A stretch of 64,000 bases of DNA. It comes from Leclercia sp. AS011. GTDB taxonomy: Bacteria; Pseudomonadota; Gammaproteobacteria; Enterobacterales; Enterobacteriaceae. The DNA lies in NCBI RefSeq assembly GCF_037152535.1, contig NZ_JBBCMA010000001.1, positions 124,001 to 188,000 on the forward strand, given 5' to 3'. The notes beneath the pieces are model-generated. The model made no database searches and was not told the DNA's origin. It worked only from the letters and a program-made list of their open reading frames with translations. This document shows positions 44,917 through 58,154 of this stretch, piece by piece; the stretch's first letter is position 1; each line of letters starts with the position of its first letter. A program made the translations under genes and the position numbers.

Positions 44917-47112
44917 ATGAAAAGCATAATTAATATTAACGGCAAGAGCTTCCTGCTTGCTCTGGCGTTATGCATGATCGTCGTGCCTTTTTCCCGCCTT
45001 ATTTCACCCAAATCTGTTGTCGATGGCTTTGAGGTTTATCTTGCCTGGATGCCGCTGAGCGTCATGCTGGCGATCGTATTATTATTTGGCCGTCAGGCCA
45101 TCCTGCCGATTATTATCAGTTTTGCCATACTTAACGAATGGAATTTAGAACTCTCGGCAAAGCAGGATGTTATCCTGCTTTTTTGTCAGGTATTTAGTAC
45201 TTTAGCGGTATGCGCCATACTCCGTTGGCAGGTGGGGTCACGCTGGCGTTACCATGTCCCCAACCGGTTCATGGCGGCACGCATATCATGGCTGGGATTT
45301 GCCCTGCCGCTGGCAATAAAACTGTCGATGTACCTGGCAGGCTATTTCTGTGATTTCCCCGTTACCCTCGCTAATTTCACGGATCGGGGCTCGGTAATTT
45401 ATCATATTGTCGATATTCAGAGCCTGGTTTGCGCCGTCATCATCTTTACGATGCTGTTCTATTATCCATTAAGAATGATTATTAATCCGAATTATGCGCG
45501 CGCCTTCTGGCGCAGGAATATGCATAATTCCTTCTCATCCCGAAACCTGTTATTTACATCTGCATTACTTTTCGTCCTTATTTCTGTGCTTTTTTTGCTC
45601 TGCATACCCTTTACCTCCGATATTATTGCCGGTTATCTGGTTCCTGTTATTTTCATTTTGTTTACAATTGGCATCAGTCGTTTTCGCTATCCCCTCATTG
45701 TTCTGGGCTGGGCGATAAGTGCATTGCTGCTGCTGACCTATAACAGCAACTTTCTCCAGGGGGTGCAGAACGGCTACTCGCTGGCGTTTGTACTGTCCGT
45801 CCTGATCTCCTTTGCCATCTGTCTGGCTTACATGTCGCGCATTTATCAGCGCAGTGAATGGCTGAAACGCGGCTGGCAGGAGAGGGCGCTGGTCGATCCG
45901 CTGACCGGTTTACGTAACCTGCGCGCCCTGGAATCCTTTCTGACGGACAATAAGGGCACCACCCTTTGCTGTTTGCGGATGGATAATCTTGAGTTCCTGA
46001 GCCGTCATTACGGTCTGATGATGCGCGTGCAGTGTAAACGCGCCATTATTCGCCAGCTGCAGCCTCTGCTGATGCGTAATGAACAGGTTTTCCAGATCCC
46101 TGGTAATGAACTGGTGATAGTGCTTAGCGGCCCGGAACCGGGGGCGCGGTTACAGCACATCGTGGATCATCTGAACAGCCGTAAAATCTACTGGAACAAC
46201 ACCGGGCTGGATATTGAGTTCGGTGCCGCCTGGGGTGGCGTGGAGTACAAGTGCGGTGAAAGTCTCTACCATATGCTCGGACAGCTCAGCTGGCTGGCGG
46301 AGAAGTCCTGCCCGACGCATCAGGTCCTGTCGCTGAACAACAGCCAGGAGACCGTCTCCGGGCAGACGACGGAGCGCGTCCTGATGCTCAGTCGGGTGAA
46401 ACGGGCGCTGGAAGAGGGCGGCTTACGCCTGTACGCGCAGCCTATTCAGCGAGGCGATGGCGCGGGCTACCACGAAATCCTTTCCCGTCTGGAGAGCGAC
46501 GGAGAGATCCTCACGCCCGATAAGTTTCTGCCGCTGGTGGCGCAATTTAACCTCAGCCGGCGCTTCGATATCAGCGTGGTGGAGGCGCTGCTGACATGGT
46601 TGCGGGATCACCCCTCAGACGCCCTCTGCGCGCGTTTCTCGGTGAACCTGATGCCCTTGACGCTGATGCAAAAAGAGGTGGCGGCGGAGATCATTGCTCT
46701 GTTTGAAGGCTACAAGGTAAAACCGCAGACGGTGATTATCGAAGTGACCGAAGAACAGGCATTCTCCAACTCGGAAGTCAGCATTGCCAACATTCAGCAG
46801 CTGCGTCACTACGGCTTCAAGCTGGCCATCGACGACTTCGGTACCGGCTATGCCAATTACGAACGTCTCAAGCGCCTGCAGGCGGATGTCATCAAGATTG
46901 ATGGCTGCTTCGTGAAAGATATCTGCAGCGATACGATGGATGCGATGATTGTGAAGTCCATCTGCAATCTGGCGAAGACCCGGTCGCTGTGTGTGGTGGC
47001 GGAGTATGTCGAAACGGAAGAGCAGCGCGAGATGTTGCTCGCCTCTGGGGTGGACTATCTGCAAGGGTATTTAGTGGGTAAACCGCGCCCGCTCAGTGAA
47101 TTACAGGCGTAA
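44917..47112 (+). CDS. pdeA: Membrane cyclic-di-GMP phosphodiesterase PdeA (YfeA)
   Basis: This 731-residue protein has an N-terminal MASE1-like membrane domain of about eight helices (1-310), a degenerate GGDEF domain (DPLTGLRNLRALE at about 326-338, no GGDEF signature in the expected place) and a C-terminal EAL domain (about 480-725). EAL elements present are EILSRLESDGEI, NLMPLTL, EVTEEQAF, DDFGTGYANYERLKRL and DVIKIDGCFVKD, so phosphodiesterase activity is expected. The N-terminal third is clearly lower in GC and more divergent from E. coli YfeA than the EAL part. Confidence 0.9.
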   Translation: MKSIININGKSFLLALALCMIVVPFSRLISPKSVVDGFEVYLAWMPLSVMLAIVLLFGRQAILPIIISFAILNEWNLELSAKQDVILLFCQVFSTLAVCAILRWQVGSRWRYHVPNRFMAARISWLGFALPLAIKLSMYLAGYFCDFPVTLANFTDRGSVIYHIVDIQSLVCAVIIFTMLFYYPLRMIINPNYARAFWRRNMHNSFSSRNLLFTSALLFVLISVLFLLCIPFTSDIIAGYLVPVIFILFTIGISRFRYPLIVLGWAISALLLLTYNSNFLQGVQNGYSLAFVLSVLISFAICLAYMSRIYQRSEWLKRGWQERALVDPLTGLRNLRALESFLTDNKGTTLCCLRMDNLEFLSRHYGLMMRVQCKRAIIRQLQPLLMRNEQVFQIPGNELVIVLSGPEPGARLQHIVDHLNSRKIYWNNTGLDIEFGAAWGGVEYKCGESLYHMLGQLSWLAEKSCPTHQVLSLNNSQETVSGQTTERVLMLSRVKRALEEGGLRLYAQPIQRGDGAGYHEILSRLESDGEILTPDKFLPLVAQFNLSRRFDISVVEALLTWLRDHPSDALCARFSVNLMPLTLMQKEVAAEIIALFEGYKVKPQTVIIEVTEEQAFSNSEVSIANIQQLRHYGFKLAIDDFGTGYANYERLKRLQADVIKIDGCFVKDICSDTMDAMIVKSICNLAKTRSLCVVAEYVETEEQREMLLASGVDYLQGYLVGKPRPLSELQA

Positions 47113-47147
47113 AAAAACCGGGGAGCACAGGTCCCCGGTTTTTTTTA
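47111..47147. terminator. Bidirectional terminator between pdeA and nupC
   Basis: ACCGGGGA pairs with TCCCCGGT around a short loop, with A7 before and T8 after. It serves the two convergent genes. Confidence 0.92.
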
Positions 47148-47153
47148 GGCTGA

Positions 47154-48341
47154 TTACAGAACCAGTGCAGCGATAGACGCAGACAGGACGCTGACCAGCG
47201 TAGAACCATAAACCAGTTTCAGACCGAAGCGGGAAACCACGTTACCCTGCTCTTCGTTCAGGCCTTTAATCGCGCCAGCGATGATACCGATTGAAGAGAA
47301 GTTAGCGAAGGAGACCAGGAAGACGGACAGAATGCCTTCAGCGCGCGGTGAGAGGGAACCGGCGATTTTCTGCAGATCCATCATGGCGACGAATTCGTTA
47401 GAAACCAGTTTGGTTGCCATAATACTGCCCACCTGCAGCGCTTCGCTTGCCGGCACACCCATCACCCAGGCGACCGGGTAGAAGATGTAACCCAGAATAC
47501 CCTGGAAGGAGATACCCAGTACGGCAGCAAACAGGGCGTTCAGTGCAGAGATCAGGGCGATAAAGCCGATCAGCATGGCCGCAACGATAACCGCTACTTT
47601 GAAACCTGCCAGAATGTATTCACCCAGCATCTCGAAGAAGCTCTGACCTTCGTGCAGATTAGCCATCTGCAGGTTCTCTTCACTTTCATCCACGCGGTAC
47701 GGGTTGATCAGCGACAGAACGATAAAGGTGCTGAACATGTTCAGAACCAGCGCAGCAACCACGTATTTTGGCTCCAGCATGGTCATATACGCGCCCACGA
47801 TAGACATGGAAACGGTAGACATTGCGGTGGCCGCCATGGTGTACATGCGGTTGCGGGACATTTTGCCGAGGATATCTTTATAGGCGATAAAGTTCTCAGA
47901 CTGACCGAGGATCAGGGAGCTTACGGCGTTGAAAGATTCCAGTTTGCCCATGCCATTCACTTTGGACAGCACGGTACCGATAGCGCGGATCACAATCGGC
48001 AGAATGCGAATGTGTTGCAGAATACCGATCAGAGCAGAAATAAAGACGATAGGGCACAGAACTTTCAGGAAGAAGAATGCCAGACCTTCATCGTTCATTT
48101 TACCGAACACGAAGTTGGTCCCTTCATTAGCAAATCCGAGCAGTTTTTCGAACATCTCAGAGAAGCCCTTCACAAAGCCCAGACCCACGTCTGAGTTCAG
48201 GAAGAACCAGGCAAGCAGCACTTCAATGACGAGCAACTGAATAACATAACGAATACGGATTTTTTTGCGATCGCTGCTGACCAGCAACGCAAGCACGGCA
48301 ACGACAACAAGTGCCAGGACAAAATGTAGGACGCGGTCCAT
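47154..48341 (-). CDS. nupC: Nucleoside:proton symporter NupC
   Basis: This 395-residue CNT-family transporter imports nucleosides (except guanosine and deoxyguanosine in E. coli) with protons. It has the CNT signature segments [24 protein letters not shown] (about 146-169) and [20 protein letters not shown] (about 307-326), and about ten helices. It is five residues shorter than I remember for E. coli. Codon bias suggests high expression. A CRP-type site lies about 170 bases upstream. Confidence 0.96.
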   Translation of the reverse strand: MDRVLHFVLALVVVAVLALLVSSDRKKIRIRYVIQLLVIEVLLAWFFLNSDVGLGFVKGFSEMFEKLLGFANEGTNFVFGKMNDEGLAFFFLKVLCPIVFISALIGILQHIRILPIVIRAIGTVLSKVNGMGKLESFNAVSSLILGQSENFIAYKDILGKMSRNRMYTMAATAMSTVSMSIVGAYMTMLEPKYVVAALVLNMFSTFIVLSLINPYRVDESEENLQMANLHEGQSFFEMLGEYILAGFKVAVIVAAMLIGFIALISALNALFAAVLGISFQGILGYIFYPVAWVMGVPASEALQVGSIMATKLVSNEFVAMMDLQKIAGSLSPRAEGILSVFLVSFANFSSIGIIAGAIKGLNEEQGNVVSRFGLKLVYGSTLVSVLSASIAALVL

Positions 48342-48511
48342 ATTTGCTCCAAATATGAGGCAGGTTTAATTTCGCTGCACATTCTATGAAACAAGCGTAA
48401 AGAAAACGAGATCAAAGACACACTATAGTCACGTCCTGTGACGAGACTCAAAAATAGTGACACAACATACATTTTTGTTATGTTATGTAAATGCGTGAAA
48501 AGTTAAGTTTG

Positions 48512-48527
48512 TGTGCTACGCTTCACA
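48512..48527 (-). promoter_or_regulatory. CRP-type binding site upstream of nupC
   Basis: TGTGCTACGCTTCACA matches TGTGA-N6-TCACA at nine of ten positions. nupC is CRP/CytR controlled in E. coli, which fits; orientation toward nupC is inferred. Confidence 0.6.
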
Positions 48528-48624
48528 AAGGTGTGTGCTTTTTGCCCGCCTGCCTGTACAACATCCAGCCTGCTGATTGTTCTTCGCTATCACTGTAATC
48601 ACGATAATCCCTTTAAATGAACTT

Positions 48625-48640
48625 GATAATCATTCGCATT
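48625..48640 (+). promoter_or_regulatory. Fur-like box upstream of mntH
   Basis: GATAATCATTCGCATT resembles one and a half GATAAT/ATTATC Fur hexamers. mntH is Fur-repressed in E. coli and Salmonella. It sits about 45 bases before the start codon. Confidence 0.5.
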
Positions 48641-48651
48641 TTGATAGCATT

Positions 48652-48672
48652 AAACATAGCAAAGGCTATATT
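48652..48672 (+). promoter_or_regulatory. MntR box of mntH
   Basis: AAACATAGCAAAGGCTATATT is a dyad that matches the E. coli MntR operator, AAACATAGCAAAGGCTATGTT as I remember it, at 20 of 21 positions. It lies 12 bases before the ATG, so MntR with Mn would block initiation. Confidence 0.85.
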
Positions 48673-48684
48673 ACTGAGGCAAAA

Positions 48685-49926
48685 ATGAGCAACAGTCGCG
48701 TTGATGAGAGTAGCAGTGGCAGAGCAGCACGCAAAATGCGGTTTGCATTAATGGGACCTGCGTTTATTGCCGCCATTGGCTACATCGATCCCGGTAACTT
48801 TGCGACCAACATTCAGGCCGGGGCCAGCTTCGGCTATAAACTGCTGTGGGTGGTGGTGTGGGCCAATCTGATGGCGATGATGATCCAGGTGCTGTCGGCA
48901 AAACTGGGTATCGCTACCGGCAAAAACCTCGCGGAACAGATCCGCGACCATTATCCGCGTCCGCTGGTCTGGTTTTACTGGGTGCAGGCCGAGATTATCG
49001 CCATGGCGACCGATCTCGCGGAATTTATCGGTGCCGCGATCGGCTTTAAGCTGATCCTGGGCGTATCGCTGCTGCAGGGGGCGGTGTTGACGGGTATCGC
49101 CACCTTCCTGATCCTGATGCTGCAACGACGCGGGCAGAAGCCGCTGGAGAAAGTGATTGGCGGTCTGCTGCTGTTTGTGGCGGCGGCCTATATTGTTGAG
49201 CTGATCTTCTCCCAGCCAGACTTCGTACAGTTAGGCAAAGGGATGGCGATCCCGAGCCTGCCTACCACCGAAGCGGTCTTCCTGGCGGCCGGGGTGCTGG
49301 GGGCGACCATTATGCCGCACGTGATCTATCTGCACTCCTCCCTGACCCAGAACCTGCACGAGGGGTCGCGGCATGAACGCTACTCCGCAACGAAATGGGA
49401 CGTGGCGATTGCCATGACCATCGCCGGGTTTGTCAATCTGGCGATGATGGCCACCGCCGCGGCGGCCTTCCACTTCAACGGCCATACCGGCATTGCCGAT
49501 CTGGATCAGGCTTATCTGACCCTGGAACCTTTACTCAGCCATGCGGCGGCGACCATTTTTGGCCTGAGCCTGGTGGCGGCGGGTCTGTCGTCGACAGTGG
49601 TTGGTACCCTGGCCGGGCAGGTGGTGATGCAGGGCTTTGTGCGCTTCCATATTCCGCTGTGGGTGCGTCGTGCCGTCACCATGCTGCCGTCATTTATTGT
49701 GATCCTGATGGGGCTGGATCCGACCCGTATTCTGGTGATGAGTCAGGTGCTGCTGAGTTTTGGTATTGCGCTGGCGCTGGTGCCGCTGCTGGTGTTTACC
49801 AGCGACAAGAAGCTGATGGGCGATCTGGTCAACAGCGTGATGGTCAAACGGGCAGGGTGGGCGATAGTGGTGCTGGTGGTGGCGCTGAATCTGTGGCTGC
49901 TTATCGGCACGGCACTGGGGTTATAA
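48685..49926 (+). CDS. mntH: Proton-coupled Mn(II)/Fe(II) transporter MntH
   Basis: This 413-residue Nramp-family importer has 11 helices. Metal-binding motifs are [13 protein letters not shown] (TM1, about 34-46) and [11 protein letters not shown] (TM6, about 211-221). ATG at 48685 gives the usual [21 protein letters not shown]-terminus; a 36-codon extension reads through the MntR box and is not protein. Controlled by MntR and Fur as annotated. Confidence 0.97.
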   Translation: MSNSRVDESSSGRAARKMRFALMGPAFIAAIGYIDPGNFATNIQAGASFGYKLLWVVVWANLMAMMIQVLSAKLGIATGKNLAEQIRDHYPRPLVWFYWVQAEIIAMATDLAEFIGAAIGFKLILGVSLLQGAVLTGIATFLILMLQRRGQKPLEKVIGGLLLFVAAAYIVELIFSQPDFVQLGKGMAIPSLPTTEAVFLAAGVLGATIMPHVIYLHSSLTQNLHEGSRHERYSATKWDVAIAMTIAGFVNLAMMATAAAAFHFNGHTGIADLDQAYLTLEPLLSHAAATIFGLSLVAAGLSSTVVGTLAGQVVMQGFVRFHIPLWVRRAVTMLPSFIVILMGLDPTRILVMSQVLLSFGIALALVPLLVFTSDKKLMGDLVNSVMVKRAGWAIVVLVVALNLWLLIGTALGL

Positions 49927-49953
49927 AAAAAGGCGCCGCGAGGCGCCTTTTTC
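49926..49953. terminator. Bidirectional terminator between mntH and ypeC
   Basis: AAGGCGCC pairs with GGCGCCTT around GCGA, with an A-run before and TTTTT after. It starts at the last base of the mntH stop. Confidence 0.9.
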
Positions 49954-49956
49954 ATA

Positions 49957-50295
49957 TTAGTGACGATGACCGTGTCCGCCATGACCGTGACCTTTACGGC
50001 CGCGATGGTCATCACGATCGCGCCAGCCTTCGCGGTAGCCGCGCTCATAGGCGTTACGTTTATCCCAGCCACGATGGTAGCCGTTGTCATGTTTGTGCCA
50101 GCGTTTATCACGCCATTCATAATTACGATGCCAGTAGCCGCGGTCACGCCAGCCGCCACCGTCCCAGTAGTTACCGTAATTATCGCGATCGCCAATTTGT
50201 AATTTTACGGATGGCAACAGGGTGATTTCGCCAGCATTAGCGACCAGCGGGGCTGAAGCCATTAATACTGCTGCCAGAATCAGGGACCTGAACAT
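49957..50295 (-). CDS. ypeC: DUF2502 secreted protein YpeC
   Basis: This 112-residue periplasmic protein has a Sec signal peptide ([21 protein letters not shown], cleavage before GEITLLP). The mature part is very rich in Arg, Trp, Tyr and His ([18 protein letters not shown] and similar) and ends in a Gly/His tail ([11 protein letters not shown]) that could bind metal. The role is unknown. It faces mntH across a terminator. It is a few residues longer than the E. coli homologue because of the extended Gly/His tail. Confidence 0.9.
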   Translation of the reverse strand: MFRSLILAAVLMASAPLVANAGEITLLPSVKLQIGDRDNYGNYWDGGGWRDRGYWHRNYEWRDKRWHKHDNGYHRGWDKRNAYERGYREGWRDRDDHRGRKGHGHGGHGHRH

Positions 50296-50398
50296 TATTA
50301 TTCTCCTTCACGATCGGAGCCGTAACCGGCTTGTTAATGCAATTTTAAGGGGCGGTAAAGCCCCGGATAATCGCTTTAACTCCTAATTCAGAAGGCGT

Positions 50399-50420
50399 AG
50401 CACTTTTTGCTAAAAGTGCT
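50399..50420. terminator. Weak hairpin after the aldo/keto reductase gene
   Basis: AGCACTTTTTGCTAAAAGTGCT is an almost perfect hairpin just past the reductase stop codon. The T-tract on that transcript is poor, so termination is uncertain. Confidence 0.45.
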
Positions 50421-50421
50421 T

Positions 50422-53260
<2,839 letters not shown>

Positions 53261-54496
53261 TTATTTCTCCTCGCGAGAGGCTGCCATCATCGGTCTGCCC
53301 GCCAGCAACAGCCAGGCGGGCAGCATCACGATACACAGCAGCGGCAGCAGGGTGGTGTCGGGCACCACCACTGCCGCCATGAACAGGCTCAGCCAGGCAT
53401 CCCGGGTGACAACCAGCACCAGCCCCAGAATCGAACAGGAGATGGTGATCGCCGCCGGCACGGCTTCGACATGCTCATGCAGCATCAACCCCAACGCGGC
53501 ACCGACAAACACCGCCGGGAAGATCCGCCCACCGCGAAAACCACAGGCCGCTGCCACCACCAGCGCCGCCAGTTTGATCAGCGCAAAGAGCAGGTAATCT
53601 GAAACGCTGAACAGCTGACCGAAGGCCATCTGCTGCATCTCATCCAGCCCTTTAAACAGCGTAATGTTGCCCCCGATAGCCCCGAGGATCCCCAGAATCA
53701 GTCCACCCATACCGAGGATTAGCACCGGATGCTTCAGGCGATGCATCAGCCGGTGCAGACGAGGCAGACACCACACCGCTACCATCCCCAGCGCAATGGC
53801 GATGGCGACGACAATCGCCCCGCTAAAGATGTCCACCAGCTGCATCTGGCTGTAGTGGGCAATGGGTAGCGAGAAGTGGGGATGGAAAAAGAGGCTGGTG
53901 GTCAGGGCCCCCGCGGCCGCGGAGAGCAGCGGGGCGAACAGGCGGTCCCAGAGGGGGATCTCGGTGTTGCCGCTCAGGGTCTGGGAAAAGATCAGCGCCG
54001 CCGCGACGGGGGTGCCGAACAGCGCGCCGATGGTGCCCGCCGAGGCGAGAATGGTCCAGTCCAGGGCATTCACCCGGGGGAAAATACGCGAGCCTACGGC
54101 AACGGCGAGGGCGATATTCACCGCCATCACCGGATGCTCCGGCCCGAGGCTGACGCCGCCCGCCAGGCCGATAATCAGGGCGATAATCAACCCCGGCAGG
54201 GCTGTGGCATCCACCGGGGCCCCAATCAGCGGCTCGCTCGCCGGGTCCGGCCCGGCATGACCCGGGCTGTAGCGGATCACCAGCCCTACGGCAATACCGG
54301 TCAGGGTCAGGGTTAAAATTACCCAGGTCGGCGAACTGGCGCTGAGGCCAACCGTAGAAGGTAATGACGTCCAGAGTATCGACTGTAATACTGAGGCGAC
54401 TTTCATAATTACAATCAGAATCAGGCTGGAGGCGACGCCAATAATCAGCGCGGGTGGGGCCAACAGCAGCATCGTTCTGGCTCGCGGATGGAGCAT
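53261..54496 (-). CDS. yfeO: ClC-family ion channel/transporter homologue YfeO
   Basis: This 411-residue membrane protein of the voltage-gated chloride channel superfamily has about ten to twelve helices. ClC hallmarks are [15 protein letters not shown] (about 112-126; the canonical GREGP is GPEHP here) and the [15 protein letters not shown] segment (about 324-338). Substrate ion and role are not established. The stop codon abuts the ipdC stop with no base between. Confidence 0.92.
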   Translation of the reverse strand: MLHPRARTMLLLAPPALIIGVASSLILIVIMKVASVLQSILWTSLPSTVGLSASSPTWVILTLTLTGIAVGLVIRYSPGHAGPDPASEPLIGAPVDATALPGLIIALIIGLAGGVSLGPEHPVMAVNIALAVAVGSRIFPRVNALDWTILASAGTIGALFGTPVAAALIFSQTLSGNTEIPLWDRLFAPLLSAAAGALTTSLFFHPHFSLPIAHYSQMQLVDIFSGAIVVAIAIALGMVAVWCLPRLHRLMHRLKHPVLILGMGGLILGILGAIGGNITLFKGLDEMQQMAFGQLFSVSDYLLFALIKLAALVVAAACGFRGGRIFPAVFVGAALGLMLHEHVEAVPAAITISCSILGLVLVVTRDAWLSLFMAAVVVPDTTLLPLLCIVMLPAWLLLAGRPMMAASREEK

Positions 54497-54700
54497 GATG
54501 ATTTCCTTGTAAAAAATGGCGGTCTTTACTTTGCACGCTCAGACTGATGCTAATAGTGCAAATGGTGCTGAAACGGTAAAGTTATTCTGTGACGAAGATC
54601 GACTATCCTGGGGTGCTTTTATTCAGGTCGTTGTTGTTATCGGGCCTTGAATTTAGAGTGTGCCAAAGAGTTATTTTGACTTTAGCGGAGCAGTAGAAGA

Positions 54701-55666
54701 ATGACAAAGTATGCTTTGGTAGGTGATGTAGGAGGCACTAACGCGCGTCTGGCGTTATGTGACGTCAATACGGGGGAGATCTCCCGCGCCAAAACCTATT
54801 CCGGGCTGGATTATCCCAGCCTTGAAGCGGTGGTTCGTGTCTATCTGACCGAGCATGATGTCAGCGTGGAGGATGGCAGTATCGCCATTGCCTGCCCGAT
54901 TACCGGTGACTGGGTGGCGATGACCAACCACACCTGGGCGTTTTCCACGGCGGAGATGAAAGCCAACCTCGGCTTTGCGCATCTGGAAATTATTAACGAC
55001 TTTACGGCAGTGTCGATGGCGATCCCGATGTTAAAGCCGGAGCATCTGATCCAGTTCGGCGGCACCCAGCCGGTGGAAGGTAAGCCGATCGCCGTTTATG
55101 GCGCCGGTACCGGTCTTGGCGTCTCGCATCTGGTGCACGTCGACAAGCGCTGGATTAGCCTGCCAGGCGAAGGCGGTCACGTGGATTTCGCGCCCAACAG
55201 CGAAGAAGAGGGCATTATCCTTGAAGAGCTGCGAGCAGAGCTGGGCCACGTCTCGGCGGAGCGCGTGCTCTCCGGCCCGGGGCTGGTGAATCTCTACCGG
55301 GCCATCGTCAAGTCCGACGGCCGTCTGCCGGAAAACCTGCAGCCGAAAGACGTCACCGAACGCGCGCTGGAAGATAGCTGCACCGACTGCCGTCGCGCGC
55401 TGTCGCTGTTCTGCGTCATCATGGGGCGTTTTGGCGGCAACCTGGCGCTGAATCTGAGCACCTTTGGCGGGGTCTATATTGCGGGTGGGATCGTGCCGCG
55501 CTTCCTTGAGTTCTTCAAATCCTCCGGTTTCCGCGGCGGCTTCGAAGACAAGGGCCGCTTCCGCGACTACGTTCGGGACATCCCGGTGTACCTGATTGTG
55601 CATGACAACCCGGGCCTGCTGGGCGCCGGGGCGCATCTGCGCCAGACCCTGGGCCAGGTACTGTAA
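54701..55666 (+). CDS. glk: Glucokinase
   Basis: This 321-residue ROK-unrelated bacterial glucokinase phosphorylates free glucose with ATP. The phosphate-binding motif is [16 protein letters not shown] (about 6-21), the sugar-binding Asp is in [13 protein letters not shown] (about 96-108) and [14 protein letters not shown] and [11 protein letters not shown] are intact. Length equals E. coli Glk. Convergent with ypdB, 40 bases apart. Confidence 0.97.
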   Translation: MTKYALVGDVGGTNARLALCDVNTGEISRAKTYSGLDYPSLEAVVRVYLTEHDVSVEDGSIAIACPITGDWVAMTNHTWAFSTAEMKANLGFAHLEIINDFTAVSMAIPMLKPEHLIQFGGTQPVEGKPIAVYGAGTGLGVSHLVHVDKRWISLPGEGGHVDFAPNSEEEGIILEELRAELGHVSAERVLSGPGLVNLYRAIVKSDGRLPENLQPKDVTERALEDSCTDCRRALSLFCVIMGRFGGNLALNLSTFGGVYIAGGIVPRFLEFFKSSGFRGGFEDKGRFRDYVRDIPVYLIVHDNPGLLGAGAHLRQTLGQVL

Positions 55667-55674
55667 CCCTTTCT

Positions 55675-55698
55675 CCCGGTGAACGTCCGTTCACCGGG
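55675..55698. terminator. Hairpin between glk and ypdB
   Basis: CCCGGTGAACG pairs perfectly with CGTTCACCGGG around a TC loop. There is no real U-tract, so it may act as a stabilising 3' structure for both convergent mRNAs rather than as a classical terminator. Confidence 0.7.
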
Positions 55699-55706
55699 GA
55701 TCTCCC

Positions 55707-56444
55707 TTACAGGTGCATCAGCTGGCGAAACTCTTTCACCTTGCTGCGACTCACCGGCACCTGAAAATCCAGATCCTTTAGCCGCAAAATGTAGGTGTTG
55801 TTGAACCAGGGCTCGATCTCGCGGATCTTGTGCAGGTTGACGCAGAACGAACGGTGACAGCGGAAAAAATGGCTCGTTGGCAGCTTGCTGCAAAATTCGG
55901 TGATGTTCATCGGCATGACGAACGACTCGCGACGGGTATAGACAAAGGTCATCTTCTCATGCGCTTCGGCGTAATAAATATCGTCTACCGGCGTCACAAT
56001 GATGCGCTCGTCTTTAATCAAATTAATGGTGTCGTTTTCGCGCGTGACCGTTGAGGCGGCGGCCTGCCCGGTGCCAGACTGATGCTGCCAGGCTTGCTCC
56101 AGCTTTTGCAGCATGCTGACGATCCGCGACTCCTGATACGGTTTCAGAATATAGTCGAAGGCTTCCAGCTCAAAGGCCTCCACCGCATGCTCTTTCCAGG
56201 CGGTGACAAAGACGATAAAGGGCTTAGTGGCGAACTGGCTGATGTTTTGCGCCAGCAGCACCCCGTCCAGCGACGGAATATTGATATCCAGAAAAATGGC
56301 ATCAACTCTGTTGTGCTGAAGGTATTTCAGCACGTCCAGCCCGTCCTCAAAGGTGCCGACGATCTCCATCTGGCTGTGCTCTTTGATCAGCCAGCTCAGC
56401 TCCTGTTGCGCGAGTATTTCATCTTCCACAATGATGACTTTCAT
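55707..56444 (-). CDS. ypdB: LytTR response regulator YpdB (PyrR)
   Basis: This 245-residue regulator pairs with YpdA; in E. coli the pair senses extracellular pyruvate and induces yhjX. The receiver domain (about 1-118) has the phosphoacceptor Asp53 in AIFLDINIPSLDG, and VTAWKEHAVEAFELEAFDYILKP is intact. The DNA-binding LytTR domain covers about 140-243 (DIYYAEAHEKMTFVYTR, FRCHRSFCVNL). It begins 12 bases after the ypdA stop, on the same strand. Confidence 0.96.
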   Translation of the reverse strand: MKVIIVEDEILAQQELSWLIKEHSQMEIVGTFEDGLDVLKYLQHNRVDAIFLDINIPSLDGVLLAQNISQFATKPFIVFVTAWKEHAVEAFELEAFDYILKPYQESRIVSMLQKLEQAWQHQSGTGQAAASTVTRENDTINLIKDERIIVTPVDDIYYAEAHEKMTFVYTRRESFVMPMNITEFCSKLPTSHFFRCHRSFCVNLHKIREIEPWFNNTYILRLKDLDFQVPVSRSKVKEFRQLMHL

Positions 56445-56456
56445 GGGTCACTCTCT

Positions 56457-58154
56457 CTACGGCAATAACAACGTCTGCGCATGAACGGCGGCGCGTTCAT
56501 TAGGAATATAAAAGGCGATCTCGGTACCCGGCTCGAGGCGGCGAATGTGTAGCCCTTCACCGTAGAGCAGCTTAACGCGGTGGTGAACATTCAGCAGGCC
56601 GATTTTATTGCCGGGCATCTCGTTCGACTCCACCCGTTCAATCACCTTCGGATCGATCCCGTGGCCGGTGTCGCGCACTGCTACCCGCACGCGGTTGCCG
56701 CACTCCGCCACGCTTATCGTCACCACGCCCTTGCCCTTGCGCGGCTGAATGCCGTGGACAATGGCATTCTCCACCAGCGGCTGGATCAGCAGGCTCGGGA
56801 TCACGCAGTTCACCTCCTCATCAATGTCATAGATGACGGTGAGCTTATCGCCAAACCGCGCCTGCTCGATGGCGATGTAATCCTTAATCTGGTAGAGCTC
56901 TTTTTTGATGTCGATCTGCTCGTCATCTTTCAGCTCAATGTTATAGCGCAGGTAGCGCGACAGATTGAAGATCAGCTGACGGGCGGTGTCCGGATTAAGC
57001 CGGATCGACGAGGAGATGGCGTTCAGGGCGTTAAACAGGAAATGGGGATTAATTTTACTTTGCAGGGCGCGCAGCTCGGCTTTATTTGCCATCTCCCGCA
57101 GCTGCTCGGCACGGGACACCTCCAGCTGGGTAGAGATAATCTGTGACAGCCCGACCGCCATCTCCTGTAAGGACGAGGTGATCTGGTGCGCGTGGCAGTA
57201 ATAAATTTTTAGCGTGCCGGTGACGACCCCTTTTTCCCACAGCGGGATCACCAGCATGGAGTGGATTTCCGGGGTGCGGTGAGCTTCGTCGTTATTTTTG
57301 ATGATGATTTTGCCGTCGCTGATGGCCTGGCGGGTAGTGGGGCTGACGGTATCGTCATTATCCCGGTAGTTATGCTCGCCCACGCCCACGTAGGCCAGCA
57401 CCCGGTCAATATTGGTAATGGCGACGGCATCGGCGTGGATATCGCTGCGGATGATGTCGCACACCTGACGCAGGGATTCGGTATTAATATCGCGAAACAG
57501 CGGCAGGGTTTTATTGGCAATATCCAGCGCCAGCTTGGCCTGCCGCGCGGCACTGGCCTCTTTTTCGCCCTCCACGCTCTGCACCAGCAGCACGATAAAG
57601 CCGATGCAGACGGTGCCGAGGATCATTGGGATACCGATTTTCGATACAATATCCAGTCCCAGTTCGACGGTCGGTGCCCAGGCCACCACCAGGATCATGG
57701 TCATGCTTTCACAGACCATCCCACCGATAATTCCCGCCCGCCAGTGCTGCTTTTTGGGGAATTTACGGTTAATCCAGCCCGACATCACGCCCGCGATGAC
57801 GCAGGTGATCAGGCAGGGAACCGCCGTCACGCCGCCGATATCGATCAGGTAACGGTGGAGCCCGGCGATGACGCCGGTGATGATCCCCACCCAGGGGCCA
57901 AACAGGATCCCGCCGGACATCACGGCAATTATGCGCACGTTGACCAGGGAGCCTTCCACCGGCACCCCGGACCAGGTGCTGAACAGGGCAAACATCGAGA
58001 AGATGACGGTCACCGCCAGCAGCTCTCGCGGCGAGTGGGCTGATTTATGCAGCAGCTCGCGGAACAGGCGGATCCGGATCAGGAAGAAGAGGCAAATCAG
58101 CATTAATGCCGCGCGATCGAAGACCGCCAGCAGCATATTGAATATTTCGTGCAC
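56457..58154 (-). CDS. ypdA: Pyruvate-sensing histidine kinase YpdA (PyrS)
   Basis: This 565-residue LytS-type sensor has a 5TM-LYT membrane domain (about 1-200; [31 protein letters not shown]), a GAF domain (about 220-350), a His_kinase domain with [19 protein letters not shown] (phosphoacceptor His at about 382) and a HATPase domain ([23 protein letters not shown]). The start is GTG (complement of 58152-58154), giving [10 protein letters not shown] as in E. coli; a TTG nine codons upstream is less likely. Divergent from alaC. Confidence 0.95.
   Translation of the reverse strand: MHEIFNMLLAVFDRAALMLICLFFLIRIRLFRELLHKSAHSPRELLAVTVIFSMFALFSTWSGVPVEGSLVNVRIIAVMSGGILFGPWVGIITGVIAGLHRYLIDIGGVTAVPCLITCVIAGVMSGWINRKFPKKQHWRAGIIGGMVCESMTMILVVAWAPTVELGLDIVSKIGIPMILGTVCIGFIVLLVQSVEGEKEASAARQAKLALDIANKTLPLFRDINTESLRQVCDIIRSDIHADAVAITNIDRVLAYVGVGEHNYRDNDDTVSPTTRQAISDGKIIIKNNDEAHRTPEIHSMLVIPLWEKGVVTGTLKIYYCHAHQITSSLQEMAVGLSQIISTQLEVSRAEQLREMANKAELRALQSKINPHFLFNALNAISSSIRLNPDTARQLIFNLSRYLRYNIELKDDEQIDIKKELYQIKDYIAIEQARFGDKLTVIYDIDEEVNCVIPSLLIQPLVENAIVHGIQPRKGKGVVTISVAECGNRVRVAVRDTGHGIDPKVIERVESNEMPGNKIGLLNVHHRVKLLYGEGLHIRRLEPGTEIAFYIPNERAAVHAQTLLLP

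Larger units (their letters stand above)
48342..48684. other. nupC-mntH divergent intergenic region
   Basis: These 343 bases hold no gene. They contain promoters for nupC (left) and mntH (right), a CRP-type site at 48512, Fur- and MntR-type sites near mntH, and a GTCACGTCCTGTGAC palindrome (48428-48442) of unknown binding partner. Confidence 0.65.
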
